From Mariprofundus sp. (GTDB lineage: Bacteria > Pseudomonadota > Zetaproteobacteria > Mariprofundales > Mariprofundaceae): a DNA stretch of 44,054 bases. The stretch covers positions 1-44,054 of the forward strand of contig JAJFLH010000008.1 in NCBI GenBank assembly GCA_021772775.1, given 5' to 3'. The translations under genes and the position numbers were made by a program. Below are positions 8,754 to 17,219 of this stretch, piece after piece (the stretch's first letter is position 1; every line of letters begins with the position of its first letter). The notes under the pieces were generated by a model, which saw nothing but the letters and a program-made list of their open reading frames with translations, was not told the origin of the DNA and did not search any database.

Positions 8754-9665
8754 TCAGAGGCCATCTATTCTTACATCGCCATCAGTCCGGATAGGGATCA
8801 TGCCATCACTGTGTTCATAACCTGCATCTTTATACCATGCCTGGGCATAGAGCGCTTCGAATGTGGCACGAATGCGCCCATCCTCATTGCGATGTTTTTC
8901 GCTGTATTGCTCTTCCAGTTTTCGGATCAAGGCACGGCCATAGAGGCCGCTTTTGCGACCGCGAATGGCAGATGCTGATGCACCTAAACCTTTGAGTTCG
9001 CGTACGAGTGAGATGGTGTCCGGGTAGGTCAGGGTGAACAGGTCGGCATCGGTCACAGGCATTTCAATCGCGACTTTCATCATCGAATCACCAAGACTCA
9101 TCACATCGGGGAAGGGTAAGACTAAACCGGCATTGGGCGGATCAATTTCTGCCAGTGTTTGACGCAATTCAAATAGGGTGCGACGACCAAATGTGGAGAA
9201 GAGCATTAAACCATCCGGTGCGAGTACGCGGCGCATTTCCCGCATCATATCGGTCGGGTCGGCGATCCACTGCATGGCTAAATTGGAGCAGACCAGATCG
9301 AAGCTGCCATCCTTGAAAGGCATGGCGGTAGCATTGCCAACGCTGTGCAGATGGCGACCATACCATGGCATACGGCGGTTATGCGATTGGCGTGTTGTTC
9401 TCACCATCGATTCTGAAAGGTCTGCGGCTGTAATATCGGCCTTTTTATATTTTTCACGCAGCAGGCGGGTGAAATAACCGGTGCCACAACCGACATCGAG
9501 AATGCGCTTGGGCTCTATTTTGGTGAAGTTGAGGTGGGCAATCAGACGGTCGCCAATCTCACGTTGCAACACAGCATGTTCATCGTAGCTGCCGGAGGCA
9601 CCTGAAAAGGAGCGTTTGACCTGATTGGTATGGATATGCGATTGATTCACTGTTGTTGCCACCAT
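8754..9665 (-). CDS. bioC: Malonyl-ACP O-methyltransferase
   Basis: A 303-aa class I SAM-dependent methyltransferase. In the BioC-BioH pathway it methylates malonyl-ACP so that fatty acid synthesis can build the pimeloyl chain. The N-terminus has the BioC signature region VKRSFSGASGSYDEHAVLQ, followed by SAM motif I ILDVGCGTGYFTRLL and the SNLAMQWI motif typical of BioC. It is about 50 residues longer than E. coli BioC, mainly at the C-terminus. Overlaps the end of bioH by 19 bp and abuts bioD, so coupled translation is likely. Confidence 0.94.
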   Translation of the reverse strand: MVATTVNQSHIHTNQVKRSFSGASGSYDEHAVLQREIGDRLIAHLNFTKIEPKRILDVGCGTGYFTRLLREKYKKADITAADLSESMVRTTRQSHNRRMPWYGRHLHSVGNATAMPFKDGSFDLVCSNLAMQWIADPTDMMREMRRVLAPDGLMLFSTFGRRTLFELRQTLAEIDPPNAGLVLPFPDVMSLGDSMMKVAIEMPVTDADLFTLTYPDTISLVRELKGLGASASAIRGRKSGLYGRALIRKLEEQYSEKHRNEDGRIRATFEALYAQAWYKDAGYEHSDGMIPIRTDGDVRIDGL

Positions 9666-10384
9666 GTTTGAAGTGTTTGATTAAATTGTTCCGGCTGCGT
9701 TAAGAATGGAGCGTGGCCGCAGTTGCCAAAGAGCTGAAGTCGAAATGTGGGGGGCTGGATCTGTTCAGCCAGCCAACGGCCTGCCTCAACGGGTACCACG
9801 GCATCATTTTCACCATGCATGAGCAGTGTGGCTTGTAGGATATCTGAAATAAGTGGGCGCAAATCAAGCTGTTCGAGCAGTTTAAGCCCCTCTTCCAGAC
9901 CGGATGGGCTGACGCCTTTCTCTCTGTCTATGGCCGCTTTGGCAATGGCATTATAATCTCTGCGGTTGATCTCTTCACCATGCAACATCAGCGCAAAAAA
10001 ACGACTCAATGCTTTTGGTGACCCTGAAGATATAGCCACTTTAAATCCTTCAAAAATTTCATCTGAACTGCCATGCATCCAGCCATTCGATGCTTTGAAA
10101 CGTGGTGTGGTGGAGACTAGTGCGAGTGCTGCAATGCGATTCGGGAAAGCTGCTGCAATCTGGATAGCCAGCATGCCACCCAACGACCAGCCAACCAGCA
10201 GGCAAGGTTCTTCTGGCAGTTGTTCAGCGATTGCATTCACCCATTGATCAGCGTCTGCATCTTCCGCTCCGCCATGGCCAGGCAGGTTCAAAAACAGTGC
10301 ATCGGGGAATTGTTCACGCTGCATGAACCAGATCTGTTGAGACTGGGCCCAGCCATGCAGGAATACGAGGGGTCTATTGTTCAT
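9647..10384 (-). CDS. bioH: Pimeloyl-ACP methyl ester esterase
   Basis: A 245-aa alpha/beta hydrolase that removes the methyl ester from pimeloyl-ACP methyl ester, ending the chain-building phase begun by BioC. Seen: FLHGWAQSQQIW near the start, the nucleophile elbow GWSLGG, the acid in LLMHGENDAVVP, and the histidine in GNCGHAPFLTQP. I chose the ATG at 10384, giving MNNRPLVFLHGW, because it overlaps the bioF stop as ATGA; an in-frame upstream codon would add eight residues lying within bioF. Confidence 0.93.
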   Translation of the reverse strand: MNNRPLVFLHGWAQSQQIWFMQREQFPDALFLNLPGHGGAEDADADQWVNAIAEQLPEEPCLLVGWSLGGMLAIQIAAAFPNRIAALALVSTTPRFKASNGWMHGSSDEIFEGFKVAISSGSPKALSRFFALMLHGEEINRRDYNAIAKAAIDREKGVSPSGLEEGLKLLEQLDLRPLISDILQATLLMHGENDAVVPVEAGRWLAEQIQPPTFRLQLFGNCGHAPFLTQPEQFNQTLQTWWQQQ

Positions 10385-11517
10385 TTTTCTAACAGGCCTT
10401 TCAGGCAACAGCTGAGCTGTTCAATCTGCTCAGAGCTATGGCTTGCGGTAATGGTAAAGCGCAGTCGTGCTGTACCTTCCGGTACGGTGGGGGGTCGAAT
10501 AGCAGGTACAAAGAAGCCGGCATCGCGCAGCTTGGTAGCCAAAGAGAGTGCCTGCTCATCACTGCCAATCATTAAGGGCTGAATCGGGCTATAGGAGTCC
10601 ATAAAGCCAAGTTTTGCGGTCAGCTGTTTAAACTGGGCGAGGTTTTGCTGTAACTGTTGCCGTTCTTTGCCGCGCTGAATCAGTACAAGGGATGTTTCTG
10701 CTGCTGTGATCAATGCTACAGGCAGGGCGGTGGAATAGATCATACTGCGCTGGCGTTGGCGCAGTCCCTCTATCATTTCGCAGTTACCGAGAATAAAAGC
10801 ACCATAACCACCAAATGCTTTGCCGAACGTACCCACCTCAATCAGGCGTGACTGTTTTGCAATATCGCAGCTTGCCGTGATGCCTTTACCATCCGGGCCC
10901 ATACAGCCGATACCATGGGCATCATCAATGACCAGCAGGGCATCGTGGTTCTCAGCTAGTTCAAGCAGTCTGCAGGCATCAGAAGCGTCACCATCCATGC
11001 TGAATATACCATCGGAAAGGATGATGCGGTGTTTGGCGCTATGTTTGTTTAATAGTTGATCGAGCTGTTCTGTGTCGAGATGTTTAAATCGATGCGTGGC
11101 CGCACCGGAAAGCCTTGCACCATCCACCAAGGATGCGTGATTGAGACGATCTGAAAAAAGATGTGTATGGCGGTTGGCCAGTGTCTGTAACAGGCCTAGA
11201 TTGGCTAGCATGCCGGAACCAACAATCATGCAGGCTTCATAGCCTTTCCATGCCGCTAGCTTCTCTTCTAAGCGATGCAGCATCGGATGATCTCCGGAGA
11301 CTAGGCGGGATGCGCCACTGCCAACTCCGTCCGCCAATGCGCCCTGCGCACCCATGCAGACAGCCTCATGATTGCTTAAACCCAGATAGTCATTGCTGGC
11401 GAAATTGACCAGCACTTGACCATCGACGTGAATCAATACGCCCTCACGCCGAGAGGCGAGGAAACGGCGGCGACGACTGTCGCTCACATCAGCAAACCAA
11501 TTGCGTGCATCTGTCAT
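10381..11517 (-). CDS. bioF: 8-amino-7-oxononanoate synthase
   Basis: A PLP-dependent alpha-oxoamine synthase of about 378 residues from the chosen start, condensing pimeloyl-ACP with alanine, the first committed step of biotin ring assembly. Seen: NFASNDYLGLSNH near the N-terminus, GSGASRLVSGDH, the DDAHGIGCMG region binding the cofactor, and the PLP-lysine motif TFGKAFGGYGA. The frame stays open upstream to 11619, but the ATG at 11517 (MTDARNWF) gives the family's usual length and leaves a 19-bp gap to the divergent comF gene. First gene of bioFHCD. Confidence 0.94.
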   Translation of the reverse strand: MTDARNWFADVSDSRRRRFLASRREGVLIHVDGQVLVNFASNDYLGLSNHEAVCMGAQGALADGVGSGASRLVSGDHPMLHRLEEKLAAWKGYEACMIVGSGMLANLGLLQTLANRHTHLFSDRLNHASLVDGARLSGAATHRFKHLDTEQLDQLLNKHSAKHRIILSDGIFSMDGDASDACRLLELAENHDALLVIDDAHGIGCMGPDGKGITASCDIAKQSRLIEVGTFGKAFGGYGAFILGNCEMIEGLRQRQRSMIYSTALPVALITAAETSLVLIQRGKERQQLQQNLAQFKQLTAKLGFMDSYSPIQPLMIGSDEQALSLATKLRDAGFFVPAIRPPTVPEGTARLRFTITASHSSEQIEQLSCCLKGLLEK

Positions 11518-11536
11518 ATCCGGCATGCTGGTAGGC

Positions 11537-12292
11537 ATGGACAAGCTGTCAACCAAAGGTGTGCATTGGGTTAACCGATTAGGCGATCTGCTGTTTCCTC
11601 CCGTATGTCTTTTTTGCAAAGAACCGGGGCCAGTTGATGCGCCTTGTTGTGCGAGCTGTTTACAGAAGATCCAAATTTGGCCGCATGCCAGTTGTCTCTC
11701 TTGTGGACGGGAGCTGCCTGAATCGATGCTGCCGGGGCCATGCGGTCATTGTTTGCAAAAGCCTCCTGCCCAATCTCAAACGCATAGTCTGTATCGTTAT
11801 CATGGGCCGGTACGTGATGCGGTGCTGGAGTGGAAGCTGCAAGGTCACGATGCGGCTGTCTCCTGGTTAGTGCAGGCGGCAATGCCCCGGTTGCGTGAAC
11901 TGATTACTCAGGATGCCCTGTTACTGCCCGTACCGATGCCGTTATCTCGCATGCGTATACGCGGCCAGCATCATGCGGCGAATCTGTGTCGCTGGCTGGC
12001 TGCTGATATCGGCTGTGGCTGGGATTGGCGTCTATTGCGGCGAATTGGTGAGCAACAGCGACAATCTGCTCTGAGTGGAAGTGCACGGCGGAAAAATTTA
12101 AATAAGGCTTTTGCTCTTGCCGCCGACTACAAGCAGCGCTGGTCAGATATTTCATCCACTCCGGCATCGGTTTGGGTGATCGATGATGTCCTAACGACAG
12201 GATCGACATTACACTTCGCCGCCAAAGCCAGCTTAAAGCTGGGTGTAGAGGTAAATGTGTTGTCTCTAGCGCGTACATCATACAGAGGATAG
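11537..12292 (+). CDS. comF: ComF-family phosphoribosyltransferase-like protein
   Basis: A 251-aa ComF/GntX-type protein. The N-terminal half has Cys pairs of a zinc ribbon (CLFC, CCASC, CLSCGRE and CGHC), and the C-terminal half has a type I phosphoribosyltransferase loop (VIDDVLTTGSTL). Family members are linked to DNA uptake or use of external DNA in several bacteria; the biochemical reaction is not settled. Two other in-frame ATGs lie upstream (11501, 11525); 11537 is chosen because GGTAGG lies just before it and the protein then begins MDKLSTKG, but spacing is tight and 11525 is possible. Divergent from bioF; likely cotranscribed with grxC and the carbonic anhydrase. Confidence 0.88.
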   Translation: MDKLSTKGVHWVNRLGDLLFPPVCLFCKEPGPVDAPCCASCLQKIQIWPHASCLSCGRELPESMLPGPCGHCLQKPPAQSQTHSLYRYHGPVRDAVLEWKLQGHDAAVSWLVQAAMPRLRELITQDALLLPVPMPLSRMRIRGQHHAANLCRWLAADIGCGWDWRLLRRIGEQQRQSALSGSARRKNLNKAFALAADYKQRWSDISSTPASVWVIDDVLTTGSTLHFAAKASLKLGVEVNVLSLARTSYRG

Positions 12293-12301
12293 GTTTTCGA
12301 C

Positions 12302-12568
12302 ATGGCTAATATTGAACTATATTCAGGTGATTTTTGCCCTTATTGCGTCAAGGCAAAATCACTACTAAAAAAGAAAGGTCTCGAATTTTCAGAGTATAAT
12401 GTAAAACGAGATATCAAACGACAGGCCGAAATGCAGCAACGTGCACCGGGCTCACGCACGATTCCACAGATCTTCATTAATGATCGTCACGTGGGTGGTT
12501 GTGATGAGCTCTATGCGCTGGAGAAGCGTGGTGAGCTAGATAATTGGTTACAGTCGGATGTCGATTAA
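12302..12568 (+). CDS. grxC: Glutaredoxin 3
   Basis: An 88-aa dithiol glutaredoxin with the redox motif CPYC at residues 12-15, the TIP cis-proline segment (SRTIPQIFIN) and the glutathione-binding GGCDEL. It reduces disulfides and mixed glutathione disulfides in the cytoplasm. The length matches GrxC. It lies 9 bp after comF, and its TAA shares a base with the ATG of the next gene (TAATG), so the two are probably coupled. Confidence 0.95.
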   Translation: MANIELYSGDFCPYCVKAKSLLKKKGLEFSEYNVKRDIKRQAEMQQRAPGSRTIPQIFINDRHVGGCDELYALEKRGELDNWLQSDVD

Positions 12569-13227
12569 TGTGTGATCCGGCTCAGCTTTTAGAAAACAAC
12601 CGTGATTGGTCTGCACAAAAACTGTTGGATGACCCCACGTTTTTTGAGCGACTGTCAGGCCTCAATTCGCCGGAGTTTTTGTGGATTGGTTGCTCGGACA
12701 GTCGGGTTCCGGCCAATGAGATTGTTGGACTCGAACCTGGGCGTGTGTTTGTGCACCGGAATGTCGCCAATCAGGTGGCACATACTGATCTGAACTGTTT
12801 GTCGGTAGCACAATATGCAGTGGATGTGTTGAAGGTGAAACACATTATTATTACCGGCCATTATGATTGTGGTGGGGTGCGTGCAGCCATGGGCGGTCAG
12901 CACCACGGCATTGTAGATAACTGGATTCGCAGTATCCGCGATACCTATATGCTGCATCAGAATGATCTGGAATCGATGGATGAACAGCAGCGCATGGATC
13001 GCTTGTGTGAACTCAATGTGATCCGCCAGGTCGATAATATATGTCATACTCGTATTGTGCAGAATGCTTGGGAGAGAGGCGATGCGTTGACGGTGCATGG
13101 CTGGATTTATCGCCTCAAAGATGGTGTGTTACATGATCTGCAGGTCACTAAAACTTCACCGCAAGATGTTGCACCATTATATAGGGTGACCAATGCAGAG
13201 GGTTGTGCGTGGCCTCCGGCCAGTTGA
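12568..13227 (+). CDS. can: Beta-class carbonic anhydrase
   Basis: A 219-aa zinc enzyme interconverting CO2 and bicarbonate. Zinc ligands and the catalytic dyad are visible: CSDSRVPANE (Cys, Asp-Arg) near residue 42 and GHYDCGGV (His, Cys) near residue 100. The start ATG at 12568-12570 overlaps the grxC stop by one base; an in-frame start eight codons earlier would lie inside grxC. Length and motifs match the E. coli Can group. Supplying bicarbonate would serve the carboxylations of this genome (for example BioD uses CO2), but no direct link is shown. Confidence 0.94.
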   Translation: MCDPAQLLENNRDWSAQKLLDDPTFFERLSGLNSPEFLWIGCSDSRVPANEIVGLEPGRVFVHRNVANQVAHTDLNCLSVAQYAVDVLKVKHIIITGHYDCGGVRAAMGGQHHGIVDNWIRSIRDTYMLHQNDLESMDEQQRMDRLCELNVIRQVDNICHTRIVQNAWERGDALTVHGWIYRLKDGVLHDLQVTKTSPQDVAPLYRVTNAEGCAWPPAS

Positions 13228-13324
13228 GTTTGTCAGTACTGAGTTCTAATGACGAATAGTTTTCAACGGTTTTTACTGCGTAAGAGGTAATGCTATCAAC
13301 TGGGTGAAGTTTCAGAGGATAGAT

Positions 13325-13753
13325 TTAGTCTGGAGTTGCTTGGGGTCTCTCATATTCGAGAATGGCATCGGTAAAAGCCAAGAGATCATTCAGGCCGGTT
13401 TCAATCATAGCTCGGACAATCGCTAAATTCACTTCCTAGTATTCGTGAATTACCGTATTACGGAAACCAACCATATGCTGCATCTTGGTGGAGAGATGAT
13501 CAGAAATAATATCTTTTTTGCATAACAGAACAAACGCATCGCGGCTGCCAGAGGGGATGCCAAACTTATGTTGCTTGATCAGCACATTGGCAAGATCAAT
13601 GGATTGTTCACAGGCACGTGTAATATTCAGAATTGCAGCATCCTGGCGGCTAAAGTTTTGGGCAAAAGAGTCTCCTGCAAGCTGGAACTCCTCTTTCACA
13701 CGTTCGATACAACGGTGAATACTTTGAACTTTATTGATCATGACATCATTCAT
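13325..13753 (-). pseudogene. hepT: HepT-type HEPN toxin interrupted by an in-frame amber stop
   Basis: The frame encodes 105 residues and stops at TAG (13436-13438), then stays open in the same frame for 37 more codons to TAA at 13325. Read through the TAG, the product is 142 residues, the usual HepT length, and the downstream part (EVNLAIVRAMIETGLNDLLA) is a normal HepT C-terminus. The HEPN RNase motif RX4HXY is R98, H103, Y105; the stop follows Y105 directly, and a CAG-to-TAG change is the simplest origin. In the Shewanella HepT/MntA pair this tyrosine is the residue AMPylated by MntA. The ATG overlaps the mntA stop (ATGA). Loss of the last helix probably inactivates the toxin. Confidence 0.8.
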
Positions 13754-14088
13754 ATATTGTACGCTCGCTTGCTCTTAAAAAAGGACTCTAACACGTCAGC
13801 ACGTTCATCATTCAGTTTTTGATAATAGGAAATGGTGAACATCTCAAATTCATCGGCAGCATAGCTGTCAGCGCAATAAATTCGGCGATCTTCAGCAATA
13901 ATCTCTTTTTGCAAAACAGTCGATACCTGACGTAGATTAATCAGGTCAACATCACTCTCGCCTCTTTCTGCCGGAGTACTCCACGAACCAAAGAGGTAAA
14001 TTGCCTGAGTTTCGGGAAAAACCGATAAACATCTCTGTACAATATTTTCAGCCATGATGTTTGGGAGGGGCGGACTCGTTGCACACAT
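13750..14088 (-). pseudogene. mntA: MntA-type nucleotidyltransferase antitoxin with internal deletion
   Basis: A 112-residue product carrying the minimal nucleotidyltransferase motif GSX10DXD (G34, S35, D46, D48; YLFGSWS...SDVDL). Family members are about 130-140 residues. Here the strand SDVDL runs straight into INLRQVSTVLQKEII, which in relatives follows a second VDL strand some 35 residues later. The region between the two aspartate strands, and so the third acidic residue, is missing. This looks like an in-frame deletion between two SDVDL-like stretches. The ATG at 14088 is chosen because GGAGGG lies 8 bases upstream. It precedes hepT with a 4-bp overlap. Confidence 0.75.
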
Positions 14089-14236
14089 GATTGCACCCTC
14101 CATGACAACTTGAAACGCTGACAATCAACTTTCCAACAGTGCTCTTCAACTACGAGAGTGCGCTGACTGCTTGCGTGCAGATGCTTAATATAATGACCTG
14201 TTTCCTGCCAAGGGCATCACTGAATGTTGCGGAGAA

Positions 14237-14265
14237 TTCAGCGCTCAACAAAGCTGAGCGCTGAA
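14237..14265. terminator. Strong inverted repeat downstream of hemC
   Basis: A perfect 11-bp stem TTCAGCGCTCA/TGAGCGCTGAA with a 7-base loop, five bases beyond the hemC stop. No clear U-tract follows on either strand, so an intrinsic terminator is probable only by position; an RNA-stabilising 3' stem is the alternative. Confidence 0.55.
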
Positions 14266-14270
14266 AGCAT

Positions 14271-15197
14271 TTACTCTTGAGATGCGTAGAGGGCTTCCAA
14301 AATTGGACGAGCGCCGGCATCGAGGACTTCATCGGCCAGAGCAATGCCAAGTGCTTCACCATCAGCACGACTGCCGCTTGTTTCACGTTCAATCAATACC
14401 GAACCATCAACAGCGCCAACTAGGCCTTTCAAATGCAGCTGATCACCATCAAGGGTCGCGTAGGCTGCGATTGGCACCTGACACCCACCTTCAAGCCTGG
14501 CCAAAAAGGCGCGCTCCGCTCTTGTTCTATCGACTGTATCTGTATCATTAAGCTGATCGATTAATGCATTGATAGCATCATCTGCATCACGCGTCTGTAC
14601 ACCTAGTGTACCCTGTGCAACGGCTGGTAACAGTAGCTCAGTATCAACGAACTGATGCATCTTATCCTGCATGCCCATACGGCATACTCCGGCTGCCGCA
14701 AGAATCACCGCATCAACTTCTTCACCGAGCTTGGAGAGACGAGTCTGAATATTGCCACGAATAGAGACGAACTTAAAATGCGGGTATTTACGGGCAATCT
14801 GAGCAATACGACGCAGACTCGATGTACCAATAGTAGCCCCTTCAGGAAGCGTATCCATGCCACCACCTGTAATCGTAGCAATCGCATCGCGAGGATCTTC
14901 ACGTTTGGGATGGGCACGAATGCTGGTTCCGGCCGGTAGTTCAGTTGGTACATCTTTCATAGAATGGACGGCGATATCAGCACGACCATCCAATAGGGCT
15001 TCATCAATCTCTTTGGTGAACAGACCTTTGCCGCCAACTTTAGCTAGGGGGACATCGAGGATTTTGTCGCCACGGGTGACAACTTTCACCAGCTCGGTAG
15101 TTACTGTCGGGTCAAGTCGCTCCAGTTCAGCAGCAATATAATCAGCCTGCCACAAAGCAAGCGGGGAACGACGGGTAGCAATACGAATAAGGGACAA
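14271..15197 (-). CDS. hemC: Hydroxymethylbilane synthase (porphobilinogen deaminase)
   Basis: A 308-aa cytoplasmic enzyme that polymerises four porphobilinogen units into hydroxymethylbilane in haem synthesis. Seen: IATRRSPLALWQADYIA at the N-terminus, the GLFTKEID and AVHSMKDVPTE segments of the active site, the SSLRRIAQ motif, and the cysteine of LEGGCQVPIAAYA that carries the dipyrromethane cofactor. Full length and intact. It lies 39 bp downstream of rsmD on the same strand, so cotranscription is plausible. Confidence 0.97.
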   Translation of the reverse strand: MSLIRIATRRSPLALWQADYIAAELERLDPTVTTELVKVVTRGDKILDVPLAKVGGKGLFTKEIDEALLDGRADIAVHSMKDVPTELPAGTSIRAHPKREDPRDAIATITGGGMDTLPEGATIGTSSLRRIAQIARKYPHFKFVSIRGNIQTRLSKLGEEVDAVILAAAGVCRMGMQDKMHQFVDTELLLPAVAQGTLGVQTRDADDAINALIDQLNDTDTVDRTRAERAFLARLEGGCQVPIAAYATLDGDQLHLKGLVGAVDGSVLIERETSGSRADGEALGIALADEVLDAGARPILEALYASQE

Positions 15198-15236
15198 GGG
15201 AACCTCCAGAGTTATGCGAACGGTAACGCTAAGATC

Positions 15237-15770
15237 TCACTTTCTCAAAAGAAAATGCAAACTGCTATCACCATAGCGCCTGGAGTCCTGACAAATCCAG
15301 CCCTGCGGCCAAACAGGCTCATAACGCGAGGACTCTTCAATGACCAGCTGTTGGCAGCTTATGTCATGCTGATCGAGAAGTTGAATCATTTTTTCAGCTT
15401 CACCCTGCGCATAAGGCGGGTCAGCAAAGATGAGATCAAATGAAGAACCTGCGAGAAATTTCAGCGCTTTCTCAACACTGGTCTGTTGAATATCCCAATG
15501 ATTTTCCAGTTTCAATAACTGGCGGCTCTGTTTGAGGCCTTTGATGGCGATGTGATTGTGCTCAATTGATGTGGCTGACTTTGCGCCACGTGACAATGCT
15601 TCCAGAGCGATAATGCCGGAGCCTGAAAACAGATCGAGCAGATCAAAACCGTCAACAGGCCCGAGCATATTGAATAAAGCTTGCCGCACCTTGGATGGTG
15701 TAGGTCTCAAGCCCGGCACATCTGCCACCGCCACAATACGACTTCGCATGCTACCTGCAGTAATGCGCAT
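15237..15770 (-). CDS. rsmD: 16S rRNA (guanine(966)-N2)-methyltransferase
   Basis: A 177-aa RsmD-family enzyme that methylates G966 of 16S rRNA. Seen: MRITAGSMRSR, the RPTPSKVRQALFN segment characteristic of RsmD, SAM motif I LLDLFSGSGIIALEAL, and the N6/N2-methyltransferase motif ADPPY. Length matches the family. It precedes hemC on the minus strand, with a palindromic repeat between it and the M16 peptidase genes. Confidence 0.95.
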   Translation of the reverse strand: MRITAGSMRSRIVAVADVPGLRPTPSKVRQALFNMLGPVDGFDLLDLFSGSGIIALEALSRGAKSATSIEHNHIAIKGLKQSRQLLKLENHWDIQQTSVEKALKFLAGSSFDLIFADPPYAQGEAEKMIQLLDQHDISCQQLVIEESSRYEPVWPQGWICQDSRRYGDSSLHFLLRK

Positions 15771-15818
15771 TTAGGTCTCCCGTAACGTCTATGAAGTAGA
15801 TTAATGAGGCTACACTGC

Positions 15819-15846
15819 CGTCATTCCCGCTTTCGCGGGAATGACG
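15819..15846. repeat. attcccgc-type palindromic dispersed repeat, copy 2
   Basis: A perfect 12-bp stem CGTCATTCCCGC/GCGGGAATGACG with a TTTC loop, followed on the plus strand by tgttttt. It shares its core with the repeat at 7453-7472. It lies between the ends of the M16 operon and rsmD, and may act as a processing or termination signal for the M16 transcript although the T-run is on the other strand. Confidence 0.8.
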
Positions 15847-15878
15847 TGTTTTTCAACAGACAGCGAAACATCAGTTGA

Positions 15879-17219
15879 TTAGTCTGTTGATGGGGGTATC
15901 GCTTTCAAAGCTGATGCTGGTCCAACACGTACACGGTTCCACTGTTCTGGTTTGAGGTATTTCGCGGCCTGAGCTTTCACTTGTGGCAATGTCACAGCCT
16001 GCACGCGTTCCGTCCAGCGACTCAGATAATCCAGCGGCAGGTTATACAGGCCAATCATCGCCATCAGACCGACACGTTCACGGTTGGAGTCCATACGTTG
16101 CGCAAAGCTGCCAATCAAATTCTCTTTGCTGGCTTTCATCTGTTTGGCCTTGATTTTACCTGTCGCCATAGAAGCAATGACATCACGTACGACTTGTTCA
16201 GCTTCTCCAGCCTGATCGGCACGCGTTTGCAAGGTGATTACGAATGGGCCAGCCACAGCCAAAGGTATAAAATAGGAGTAGACACCGTAAACTAAACCGC
16301 GTTTTTCACGCACCTCCTCCATCAAACGGGAGCCGAAACCACCACCGCCAAGGATATGGTTCAACACAAAGGCGGGGAAGAAGTCTGCATCTCCACGTGG
16401 AGGTCCTAAACGCAATAGCTGCACCAGCATCTGTGTGGTTGGCAGAACCACGTTATGTTCCTGACCAGCAATGGCTTTGGGGGAAGCAATATCGTAGAGG
16501 CCTTTGTCGGCTTTACCTCTCCAGCCTGCAAGGCGAGAGTTTAAAAGAGGTAATAATTCATCCATGTCAATGTCACCACTGACTGCCAATACAGCGCCCT
16601 CTGGTTTGATTTGGGCACGATAGAGGGCTTTTAGATCGGTGATCTTAATACGAGCCAGTGTTTCCATGCTACCGCCAGAGCGGTGTCCATAAGGGTGGCC
16701 GGAAAATAACAGAGCAGCTGCCGCTTCTGAGGCCTGCACCCCCGGCTCCTCTTTCTCTTTCTGTGCGGAGGCAATCGAATCCTGTTTCATGATAGCAAAA
16801 CGTTTTTTGTTCCAGCCCGGCTCTAATAAGGATTCAGCAAAAGCATCGAGCCCTGGCTCCAAAGCCTCTTTTAAGACTGTTAGTGAGAGCTTGAAATCAT
16901 CGCGACCACTGCTGGCTCCCATACGAATAGCATCGGCATCGAGTAGATCGGCCCAAGCGCTGAAATCGTGTTTGGCAGTATGATCGGACAACATGCCCGC
17001 CAACAGGCTAGCTGTACCCGCTTTCTGCGCTGCATCAAAGCGACTACCAGCTGGCATGACTAACTGCATCGCCACCATGGGTACATTGTGTGCTTCCATC
17101 AATAGAACTCGCACACCGTTATCCAGCTTGCCTTCCTGAATGAAAGCCACGGCCTGTGATGTAGAAACAAAGAGAAAAAGAGACAGACAGAGAGAGATTA
17201 TAAATCTGTTTAGTATCAT
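15879..17219 (-). CDS. Exported M16-family protein lacking the zinc motif
   Basis: A 446-aa insulinase-like protein with an N-terminal signal peptide (residues 1 to about 24, ending QAVA). Where active M16 peptidases have HXXEH, this one has LLAGMLSDHT, so it should not bind zinc. It keeps the C-terminal R/Y motif region (FGSRLMEEVREKRGLVYGVYS) that contributes to substrate binding. This is the non-catalytic half of a heterodimeric M16B pair whose active partner is encoded just upstream with a 4-bp overlap. The likely site of action is the periplasm. Confidence 0.92.
   Translation of the reverse strand: MILNRFIISLCLSLFLFVSTSQAVAFIQEGKLDNGVRVLLMEAHNVPMVAMQLVMPAGSRFDAAQKAGTASLLAGMLSDHTAKHDFSAWADLLDADAIRMGASSGRDDFKLSLTVLKEALEPGLDAFAESLLEPGWNKKRFAIMKQDSIASAQKEKEEPGVQASEAAAALLFSGHPYGHRSGGSMETLARIKITDLKALYRAQIKPEGAVLAVSGDIDMDELLPLLNSRLAGWRGKADKGLYDIASPKAIAGQEHNVVLPTTQMLVQLLRLGPPRGDADFFPAFVLNHILGGGGFGSRLMEEVREKRGLVYGVYSYFIPLAVAGPFVITLQTRADQAGEAEQVVRDVIASMATGKIKAKQMKASKENLIGSFAQRMDSNRERVGLMAMIGLYNLPLDYLSRWTERVQAVTLPQVKAQAAKYLKPEQWNRVRVGPASALKAIPPSTD

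Noticed and set aside
11501-11536. Longer comF and bioF starts overlapping each other
   Set aside because: The longer frames add residues with no family support and create a head-to-head overlap; shorter starts give usual lengths.
12655-13098. 147-codon frame antisense to the carbonic anhydrase
   Set aside because: Shadow of a conserved enzyme.
15831-15852. The palindrome as an intrinsic terminator of the M16 operon
   Set aside because: The T-run follows it on the plus strand, while M16 genes are transcribed on the minus strand, so it is listed as a repeat only.
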